From Planctomycetota bacterium (lineage in GTDB: Bacteria; Planctomycetota; Phycisphaerae; WQYP01): 11,010 bases of DNA. Shown in pieces: positions 5,645-11,010 of the stretch (its first letter is position 1; each line of letters starts with the position of its first letter). The position numbers were made by a program, and so were the translations under genes. Location: NCBI GenBank assembly GCA_021805585.1, contig JAJZEY010000613.1:1-11010 (forward strand), in the 5' to 3' direction. The notes below the pieces were generated by a model. That model searched no databases. It worked only from the letters and a program-made list of their open reading frames with translations, and was not told where the DNA came from.

Positions 5645-8206
5645 TTACCGTTCCAGCAGCGAACTGATGGCCTTAAGCGCCCGTTCCAGCAGTTCTGGAT
5701 TCGGCACCGGAAGTTTCATATAAGACTCACCCGTGCGTTCATCGCGGTGAATCAGCGATGGTACCACAATCGATCCGGCTTTCCGCTGGGCCGGTTGGTC
5801 CGATCCCGCCGGCGGGCGTCCGGTTTGTGCCGCTATCTGTTCCAGCAGTCCCAATCCAACCTGCAGCAACCCGGCCCATGGATTGGCACCAGCTGAATGT
5901 GCGGCATTGGGTTCAGCGGAGCCGCCGGCGGAATTGCTTTGCGCCGGGGCTGCGGCAGCTACATGTTCGGGCACCGCCGGACCGCCAGGCATTACAGCTT
6001 GTGAATTATGAGCATCTTCACTATCCGTGCCGGCGGCAATGGGCGCATCGGCAATATCCGCCGGACCGACCGGAATCGCGCCGGTGGCCCGTTCCACGGT
6101 TTCAATAAATTTCTTTAAGCGCGATCCGCCGAGCATGACGGTGGATTCGCCGTTGTCCAGCGCTCCGGAGAACAGCGATGTTTTGAATTTCAGAACCGAA
6201 AGCATGCCTTCTTCAATGGTGTCCTTGGCCACAAAATTGATCACCTGCACCGGCTTACGCTGGCCCAGCCGATGCACGCGGCCGATGCGCTGTTCCAGCA
6301 CCGCCGGGTTCCATGGCAAATCCACATTCACCACCACCGCGGCCGAATGCTGCAGATTTAATCCGACGCCGCCGGCGTCCGTCGCCAGAAATGCACGGCA
6401 TTTCTTGTCTTCACGGAACCGGTCCACCAGAGCGCCGCGCTGGTCGCCCGGCACCCCGCCATGAAAAAGAACGTGGTCCCATGCCCGGTCCTTAATACGC
6501 CGCACCAGCAATTCGTGCATGCGAAGCCACTGGCTGAAGATCACCACTTTTTCGTCCGGGCGTTCGAACAACTCATCAATCAGCGTGGTCAGTTCATCGG
6601 CCTTGAATCCAAAGTCGCTTTCGTGGTCCAGCAGATACGTGCTGTCGCAGCTCATACGCATGTTTTGCAGCGCAATCAGCAGGCGCCGGCGGTCGGCCTC
6701 TGAAATATAGCGTGTTTGCCGCCATTTAAGCACGATGCGGGCGACCGTCTGCCGATTTTCCTCATGATGATTGGCCTGCTGGGGCGTCATCGGCACGAAA
6801 AAGTTGTTATCAATCCGTTCGGGCAGATCTTTAAGAACGGCCGATTTCCTGCGCCGAATAAGAATCGGCTCAAGCGTTTGGCCAATCGTGTCAAGACATC
6901 TATATCCAATCACCCGACCGGTTTCCGGGTCGTGGAGTTGATGCTTCCGCAGAAATTGAAACGTCGGCCCGAATCGATGCCGGTCCACAAACTGCACTAC
7001 GGAAACAAGCTCCTCCAGCCTGTTTTCCAGCGGAGTGCCGGTCAGAACAATGGCATAAGGCGATTGAATCCGTTTGACACAGCGGGCGGCAATGGTGTTC
7101 CAGTTCTTGATACGCTGTGCTTCATCCAGAATGACCATGTCCGGCGACCATTTTTCAATAAGGTCCATGTCCCGACGGATGGTGTCATAGTTCGTGACCT
7201 TATAAAAAGTGTCCGTTTCAAAGCATTTTTCCCGGCGGGTACGCAAGCCGCCAATGACGCCGGTCGACCGCTTGCAGAATTTATCAATTTCCCGTGCCCA
7301 CTGGTGTTTTAAGGAGGTCGGACAAATAATCAGCACGCGCTGCACGCCAAAATGCTGCGCCATAATTTCCGCCGCCGCAATGGCTTGAACGGTTTTACCC
7401 AGCCCCATTTCATCGCCTATTAAACAGCGACCCGCCCGCGCCGCGAATAGTGCCCCCGCCTTCTGATACGGATACATCGGTACGCGCAGCAGTTTGTCCA
7501 TAGCCGGGCTGTCCGCGCCCTGTTTATACAGCTCGCCAAGTACCCGATCGCGCAACGCCGCGTCGCGCTTTTGGGCCAGAAAATCCATCGCGTCCGGATA
7601 GCATCGCAGGTCATGTTCACATTGGGCCGCGGCCGCAACCAGTGTTTCCACATCGTCCGCGGTGCCGGGCAGCATCGTGCCGGCGGCATCAAAATAATGG
7701 GCCGCGGCTTGCCGCAGCTTTTCTGGACATTCCGTGCCGGCGCGAAAGCGCACTTCACGTTTTGCACCATAACGAAGGTATACAGAGCTGTAAGGCCGCG
7801 CAAAGCCCTGTTTAAGTGCGGCTTTGCCGCCGGGCTGCTGCCGGAGAGTCTGCAATGTGAATTCAATGTGTTTACAAGTGCCCAGCGTGTTGGTGATGAA
7901 GTCCGGACAGGAACAGAAATTCTCGCCGAGCTGTTCCCCGCGTATCGCCACGCGATAGCTTCCGTGGGTGGTCGGATTCGACACCTGAAAATCCGAAAAG
8001 ACTTTTTGACTCCCAGTGTTCCGCAGGCCGAAAATTTGTGCCTGTCCGTACTGTCGGCGCAAGGCGACCTGCCATTCTTCCAGTCCCATTTGCGCCGGTT
8101 GAATAAGGTGTGAAACCTTCGGCGTTTTTGTCACGCCGGCATTTTTCGCCTGCGCATCAGGCTTACCGCGGTTGGATTGAGCTGATTTGGCCGATTTGCC
8201 CGTCAT
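5645..8206 (-). CDS. SWIM zinc-finger SNF2-family helicase
   Basis: This is an 853-residue cytoplasmic DNA-dependent ATPase of the SNF2/Swi2 family. A basic, Lys/Ser-rich start is followed by a SWIM zinc finger (C98-x-C100 ... C111-x-H113). The two RecA-like lobes follow: motif I GDEMGLGKT (264-272), motif II DEAQ (361-364; DEAH is more usual in this family), motif III LTGTPLENR (about 388-396), motif IV VVIFSQW (about 554), motif V ATDAGGVGLNLQ and motif VI QRIGRVHRLGQ (639-649). All helicase motifs look intact. After about residue 700 a Pro/Ala/Gly-rich linker leads to a short conserved-looking tail with HRDERTGESYMKLPVPNPE, which I recall from other planctomycetal SNF2 proteins. AAGGAG lies 7 bases before the ATG at 8206. 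The frame stays open to 8464, but that extension lacks a comparable site. SNF2 proteins remodel protein-DNA or RNA-polymerase complexes; the target here is not evident. No methylase, nuclease or DISARM/phage-defence partner is adjacent. Confidence 0.93.
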   Translation of the reverse strand: MTGKSAKSAQSNRGKPDAQAKNAGVTKTPKVSHLIQPAQMGLEEWQVALRRQYGQAQIFGLRNTGSQKVFSDFQVSNPTTHGSYRVAIRGEQLGENFCSCPDFITNTLGTCKHIEFTLQTLRQQPGGKAALKQGFARPYSSVYLRYGAKREVRFRAGTECPEKLRQAAAHYFDAAGTMLPGTADDVETLVAAAAQCEHDLRCYPDAMDFLAQKRDAALRDRVLGELYKQGADSPAMDKLLRVPMYPYQKAGALFAARAGRCLIGDEMGLGKTVQAIAAAEIMAQHFGVQRVLIICPTSLKHQWAREIDKFCKRSTGVIGGLRTRREKCFETDTFYKVTNYDTIRRDMDLIEKWSPDMVILDEAQRIKNWNTIAARCVKRIQSPYAIVLTGTPLENRLEELVSVVQFVDRHRFGPTFQFLRKHQLHDPETGRVIGYRCLDTIGQTLEPILIRRRKSAVLKDLPERIDNNFFVPMTPQQANHHEENRQTVARIVLKWRQTRYISEADRRRLLIALQNMRMSCDSTYLLDHESDFGFKADELTTLIDELFERPDEKVVIFSQWLRMHELLVRRIKDRAWDHVLFHGGVPGDQRGALVDRFREDKKCRAFLATDAGGVGLNLQHSAAVVVNVDLPWNPAVLEQRIGRVHRLGQRKPVQVINFVAKDTIEEGMLSVLKFKTSLFSGALDNGESTVMLGGSRLKKFIETVERATGAIPVGPADIADAPIAAGTDSEDAHNSQAVMPGGPAVPEHVAAAAPAQSNSAGGSAEPNAAHSAGANPWAGLLQVGLGLLEQIAAQTGRPPAGSDQPAQRKAGSIVVPSLIHRDERTGESYMKLPVPNPELLERALKAISSLLER

Positions 8207-8213
8207 CGCATCG

Positions 8214-8219
8214 CTCCTT
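8214..8219 (-). promoter_or_regulatory. Ribosome binding site deciding the SNF2 start
   Basis: AAGGAG on the minus strand, 7 bases before ATG (8206-8204). It favours this start over the 86-residue longer open frame beginning at 8464, whose extra residues show no domain. Confidence 0.7.
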
Positions 8220-8485
8220 GTCAAAGGGTTTCGGACGGCCCGGTGCCCGCAATACCCGCAGGCGGTCTTATCAGGGGCCTGGGGCCATATGGAATGGTGG
8301 CAAGAATGCGCCAAAACGTCAACCGCCCGGCGGAAAACCTGAAAAAGAAAGACAGGCCGCCAAGCTCCTGCTAAAACAAACCGCCGATTGATGCGTGGCG
8401 GCCATACCCTTTGCCTGCGGAACGATTCAACAGCCCATTTGCCCGCTATTTCAAACAGCGGCATAATTTTCCACCATGCCGGGTG

Positions 8486-8711
8486 TGCCTGTTTTTATCG
8501 GGAACTGAAAAATCGCTGGCGTACCGGCTGGCACACGCGTGGGAGCGTCCCGAAGGACCGTATCAACGTATCAGAATCAGCCGTTTGAGACTGGCAGATG
8601 CGCATCGACATTTAAGCCCAAATAGCCGGCTTGCATGCAGTTTGGCAAATCCCAACAAAAGCAGGCGCACCCGCTTTTCAATAACTCTCTTTGCCTGTTC
8701 TTATCCGGAAA
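8486..8711 (+). repeat. Imperfect direct repeat pair, about 20 bp, 206 bp apart
   Basis: Copy 1 starts at 8486 (TGCCTGTTTTTATCGGGAA) and copy 2 at 8692 (TGCCTGTTCTTATCCGGAA). They match at 17 of 19 positions, and weaker similarity continues for a few bases. The pair could be remnants of a dispersed intergenic repeat or binding sites of a regulator. There is no transposase nearby. Confidence 0.5.
8657..8678. terminator. Possible bidirectional hairpin
   Basis: AAAAGC (8657-8662) pairs with GCTTTT (8673-8678). An inner GG/CC pair and a short loop lie between them. With A and T runs forming the stem base, it could terminate in either direction, but the stem is weak. No gene ends immediately beside it. 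Confidence 0.25.
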
Positions 8712-8897
8712 CTAAGAATGCACAAGCCCGCGGACCGCCAGGCGAATCAGAACGCCCTGATAAATCGGCCTCCTTGGCCGTTTGATGTATTGTTGCTGTG
8801 CCAAAAACATGAAGCCGTCGAAACAATGGCCGCCCGCGATTCAAGCCGGCCTTCCGCGGCGTGACCCCAGCTCGGCACCTTATTAAAGCGACAAGTC

Positions 8898-8919
8898 AAA
8901 AAGCGCGGGACCGGCGCTC
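8898..8919 (-). terminator. Rho-independent terminator candidate for the prepilin gene
   Basis: On the minus strand AGCGC (8918-8914), a 7-base loop and GCGCT (8906-8902) form a perfect 5-bp GC-rich stem, extendable by one G-T pair. TTTT follows directly. It starts about 54 bases after the prepilin stop codon, which suits a terminator for that gene. Confidence 0.5.
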
Positions 8920-8972
8920 GCTTCTTAGGTTCCTGCTCCGGTTGGATTGTAGAAACTTGGAGGTCCGGCCCA

Positions 8973-10367
8973 TCACCACGACTGCTGAACCATAACCGTA
9001 CGGGGCGCAAAATTGGCCGACCAGTTTAACTGCCAAAGCTGCGCCAGCGGAATGGTGTGTGCCGAGCCGTCGGTATTCACCACATTGACCTGATTCAAAT
9101 GCCGGTTCACGCAGAATATTCCCATTTCGTCGGTGTTCGCCAGCGTGTCATTACCCAAATTTAAATTCTGCGGGACCATATCCCCGGATTGTGGCGTTGC
9201 ATCCACCCAGATGGCATCGGCAAACAACGGCTGGCCCGGCTGCAATATTCCCTGGTCCAGGCGCGGGTCGAACGATGGTGCGGGACCTTGAATAATTGTC
9301 CCGTTGCCCCGATCGGTAAACGTGCTGTTGGTGACAATCATTCCATGAAGAAAATAGCCGTCATTAAAGGTCACGCTACCGGCGGCGTAAATGGAGCCGT
9401 TGATGCTGGTCTGTCCGTGGAACTGCACGCTGCCCAGACACACAATATTCATATTGACACTTCCGCCCGTATGGTTGGATGGAAATTGGCCGGTCACGTC
9501 CACATTGCCGGTTACCAGAAGGGTGCCCGATCCAGTGACGGTCATCTGTCCGCTGGGCGAGAAATTTCCATTAACGATTTGCACCGGATGGGTCGAAAAA
9601 TCAAGGTTACCACTTGATGCGGGCCACGGTTGACTCGCTGCCTCTAGCTGGGCAAATATCGTCGCCACATCGGGCGGACTTAGTCCCTGAACATTCTGGG
9701 AGACGGATCCGGTGATTCCAGTGTTCCCGTCGGTCGTGACTGTTCCACCGGCAATCACATTTCCCTGAACTGATGAACTTCCGATACCCGTTATATTGCT
9801 GGCGGAAAGAACATTGCCCGTGAATGTGTCGCTGCCGCCGACCGTTGCCGTTCCCATCGAAGCCAACGCGCCGAAATTCGATGCCGGGCTGACATTGTTG
9901 TTAAGGCCATAGCTGGCGATGGCACCGGCCAGCCATGGGTAACCTGGGGAATAAGGCGGTCCACTCATATTAATGGCTCCCCAGGCCAAACCCGCCGTTC
10001 CCACGCCGCCCGAAGGTATCGCGGCATCCGGGCAGATAGTCGTTGTGGCTACGTTGTTGTAATAAGGAGCGAGTTCACGGACCCATGTGCCGTTCAGGGT
10101 AAAGTTATCTGATGGCATCGCACCGTGGTTCCGCGACGCGAATTCGTTGGCGGCCAGAGCCATCTGGTGCAAATTTGACAGACAGACCGCAATTCGCGAC
10201 AACTCTCTAGCTCGTCCCAGAGACCCTATCACCAGACTCACCAGAATCGCGATAACCGCCATCACCACCAGCAGCTCACTCATACTAAACCCGTATCGAC
10301 GGCGGCCATTGCCTGGCTGATGGTTCTGTGCGGAATTAAGACCTTTGGATTCAGTAAGCGTGATCAT
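8973..10367 (-). CDS. H-x9-DG prepilin with inserted beta-helix-like domain
   Basis: This 464-residue type II secretion/type IV pilus-like prepilin has a basic leader ending in GRRRYG, then F27-S-M-S-E31 and the hydrophobic helix LLVVMAVIAILVSLVIGSLG. Cleavage and methylation by a prepilin peptidase are expected between G26 and F27. The following helix (ELSRIAVCLSNLHQMALAAN) is typical of planctomycetal DUF1559/H-x9-DG prepilins. The C-terminal end has LFADAIWVDATPQ (381-393) and the hallmark H423-x9-D433-G434, then LAQLWQLNW. Between these halves, residues about 160-375 form a Gly/Thr/Ser/Asn/Val-rich repetitive block (TGNV, GNVIAGGTV, GNFS, TGNVDVTG, INGSIYAAGSVTF). Its look is that of the beta-helix of bactofilin or PilX-like (DUF7305) proteins, including a PPDVATIFAQLEAA helical stretch. 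AGGAG lies 7 bases before the ATG at 10367; the frame extends to a GTG at 10409 without support. The gene seems monocistronic, with a terminator candidate downstream. It is probably a surface or pseudopilus subunit carrying a beta-helix tip; its partner is unknown. Confidence 0.9.
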   Translation of the reverse strand: MITLTESKGLNSAQNHQPGNGRRRYGFSMSELLVVMAVIAILVSLVIGSLGRARELSRIAVCLSNLHQMALAANEFASRNHGAMPSDNFTLNGTWVRELAPYYNNVATTTICPDAAIPSGGVGTAGLAWGAINMSGPPYSPGYPWLAGAIASYGLNNNVSPASNFGALASMGTATVGGSDTFTGNVLSASNITGIGSSSVQGNVIAGGTVTTDGNTGITGSVSQNVQGLSPPDVATIFAQLEAASQPWPASSGNLDFSTHPVQIVNGNFSPSGQMTVTGSGTLLVTGNVDVTGQFPSNHTGGSVNMNIVCLGSVQFHGQTSINGSIYAAGSVTFNDGYFLHGMIVTNSTFTDRGNGTIIQGPAPSFDPRLDQGILQPGQPLFADAIWVDATPQSGDMVPQNLNLGNDTLANTDEMGIFCVNRHLNQVNVVNTDGSAHTIPLAQLWQLNWSANFAPRTVMVQQSW

Positions 10368-10374
10368 GTGAGGA

Positions 10375-10379
10375 CTCCT
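10375..10379 (-). promoter_or_regulatory. Ribosome binding site deciding the prepilin start
   Basis: AGGAG on the minus strand, 7 bases before ATG (10367-10365). Upstream in-frame starts at 10397 (ATG) and 10409 (GTG) would add 10 or 14 residues and have no Shine-Dalgarno match. Confidence 0.7.
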
Positions 10380-10553
10380 GTTCTGACGACCATGCATTGA
10401 AGCCTGCACTTCTTTTTAGAGCAGCAGTCAGGCCTCCTCTCGCAGGTCCTCATGGGCGCTCTACCGGGCTGCCCTCGGAAACAGTCGCGGATTTATTCCG
10501 GCAAAGCATCTATTCAAGTATTCGGCCGAACTGGCTTTTCCAATGAGCCATTC

Positions 10554-10575
10554 CCGACAAGTTGGCCCTTGTCGG
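10554..10575. repeat. Perfect 8-bp inverted repeat (hairpin)
   Basis: CCGACAAG (10554-10561), a 6-base spacer TTGGCC, and CTTGTCGG (10568-10575). No U-tract follows on either strand, so it is not a standard terminator. It lies about 190 bases before the prepilin start codon. It could be an operator or part of an RNA structure. Confidence 0.7.
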
Positions 10576-10870
10576 AGATCGTTGAAATCCGCGTCTTAAA
10601 AACATGGTTCCATAAGGCCGCGATGGCTGTTTATCTAGTTATCGGATGTGAGAACGTCGACCGTTCAGGTGGGTACGATAATGCAGCGCATTTGTCCGCT
10701 TCGCCCGGTTTGGTGAACGCTGCAATCCCGCGGCATAGCGACTGGTCCGCCACCGCGGCATGCGAACCGACTGTTTCGCGGAACGATCAGGGCTGGCCCG
10801 GGGGCGCGGATCGTGGAGCTTTTTTACCATCCGCCCATCCGGACCACTTAGGCCAGCCTCCTACAAAGAA

Positions 10871-11010
10871 TTACTTTCTGGCCCAAACCGTAAAATAATT
10901 GCCTTTCCACACTTTTTTGAATCGGGCTTTTTCCGCAGCCATTGCCGGGTTATTCCATACATTCTTATTGCCATAGGTGTTCCAGGTTACCACACGCCGG
11001 GCCAGCAGAA
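10871..11010 (-). CDS. C-terminal end of an unrecognised gene, running off the right edge
   Basis: Reading the minus strand from 11008, an open frame of 45 residues ends at TAA (10873-10871); its 5' part lies outside the window. The translation begins LLARRVVTWNTYGN and ends VWKGNYFTVWARK. It is aromatic-rich with a basic end and looks like real protein, unlike the arginine/proline-rich translations of the neighbouring non-coding frames. The other two minus-strand frames stop early. I do not recognise the family. A clustered W/Y/F end of this type can occur in membrane-associated enzymes, but that is only an impression. It is followed by 503 bases before the prepilin gene, with no clear terminator. 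Confidence 0.6.
   Translation of the reverse strand, partial: LLARRVVTWNTYGNKNVWNNPAMAAEKARFKKVWKGNYFTVWARK

Larger units (their letters stand above)
8207..8972. other. 766-bp intergenic region without a convincing gene
   Basis: This region lies between the SNF2 start and the prepilin stop, both on the minus strand. It should hold the SNF2 promoter and the prepilin terminator. Open frames inside it (for example 8411-8785 plus, 8747-9010 minus) have no good ribosome binding site, no recognisable domain and arginine/proline-rich translations typical of non-coding GC-rich DNA. Visible elements are an imperfect direct repeat (8486 and 8692), an A/T-flanked hairpin (8657-8678), a terminator candidate (8898-8919) and the small palindrome CCGCC-C-GGCGG near 8322-8332. 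A decayed gene or an unannotated RNA is possible. Confidence 0.6.
10368..10870. other. 503-bp intergenic region / prepilin leader without a convincing gene
   Basis: This lies between the stop of the partial gene at the right edge and the prepilin start. A plus-strand open frame (10452-10898) and a minus-strand one (10830-10639) have no good ribosome binding site, and their translations show no domain. The clear structure is a perfect 8-bp hairpin at 10554-10575. The length leaves room for a promoter and a structured 5' leader for the prepilin mRNA. I could not match it to a known riboswitch class. Confidence 0.55.

Noticed and set aside
5645..8206. Phage-defence (DISARM-like or Class-type) SNF2 helicase island
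   Set aside because: No methyltransferase, PLD nuclease, DUF1998 or other defence gene lies nearby; the SWIM-SNF2 layout is a common housekeeping type in this phylum.
8207..8464. N-terminal extension of the SNF2 frame, including a CGYCGH stretch
   Set aside because: AAGGAG sits 7 bases before the internal ATG at 8206, and the extension has no homologous feature. A single CxxC with no partner is not evidence of a zinc finger.
8411..8785. Plus-strand 124-codon open frame in the large gap
   Set aside because: Arg/Pro/Ser-rich translation with no recognisable motif and no clear ribosome binding site; it also contains both copies of the direct repeat. Treated as non-coding.
8747..9010. Minus-strand 87-codon frame overlapping the prepilin stop
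   Set aside because: Overlaps the well-supported prepilin end in another frame and crosses the terminator candidate. No domain was seen.
10425..10475. tRNA-like GGTAGAGC string in the prepilin leader (minus strand)
   Set aside because: Resembles a tRNA D-arm, but there is no T-loop GGTTCGA, no anticodon stem and no acceptor pairing at the right distance.
10480..10520. Cobalamin-riboswitch-like ATCCGCGACTGT string in the prepilin leader
   Set aside because: Only one short box is similar; the other conserved boxes are missing, and a prepilin is not an expected target.
10452..10898. Plus-strand 148-codon open frame
   Set aside because: No ribosome binding site at its start, no domain, composition unlike the real genes, and it overlaps the end of the partial minus-strand gene.

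Overview
The window looks like chromosomal DNA of a Planctomycetota bacterium, probably of the Phycisphaerae type. Two protein signatures point there. The first is a prepilin with a G^F[ST]xxE leader and a C-terminal H-x9-DG motif, a family greatly expanded in planctomycetes. The second is a repeat domain (a DW...L.A.. stretch followed by an ALG.AWW.LA-like stretch) that recurs in planctomycetal proteins. No rRNA, tRNA, CRISPR array, transposase or integrase was found.

Layout: (a) 1-40, a 14-bp tandem repeat cut by the left edge. (b) 68-1654 (+), an anchored or secreted helical-repeat protein. (c) 4520-1734 (-), a likely two-gene operon. It encodes a Tat-exported DsrE-like protein, then a large exported protein that fuses a ModA-like solute-binding domain to a TsdA-like (thiosulfate dehydrogenase) diheme cytochrome c. 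An AT-rich regulatory island with two small inverted repeats lies upstream, at 4610-4680. (d) 5557-4739 (-), a rhomboid-fold membrane protein that lacks the protease serine and carries a C-terminal zinc ribbon. (e) 8206-5645 (-), a SWIM zinc-finger plus SNF2 helicase, with a hairpin-type terminator candidate after it. (f) 8207-8972, a 766-bp stretch without a convincing gene. (g) 10367-8973 (-), a prepilin with a repetitive beta-helix-like block of about 215 residues inserted between the two halves of the H-x9-DG fold. (h) 10368-10870, a 503-bp leader or intergenic region with one strong hairpin. (i) 10871-11010 (-), the last 45 codons of a gene running off the right edge. Apart from the first gene, everything is on the minus strand.

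The most interesting module is (c). A DsrE-fold sulfur-handling protein and a TsdA-like cytochrome with an oxyanion-type binding domain on the same chain are exported to the same compartment and appear co-transcribed. This suggests an extracytoplasmic sulfur-oxyanion redox system. The second candidate is the prepilin with the inserted beta-helix. Functions are inferred from motifs read by eye; no database search was possible.
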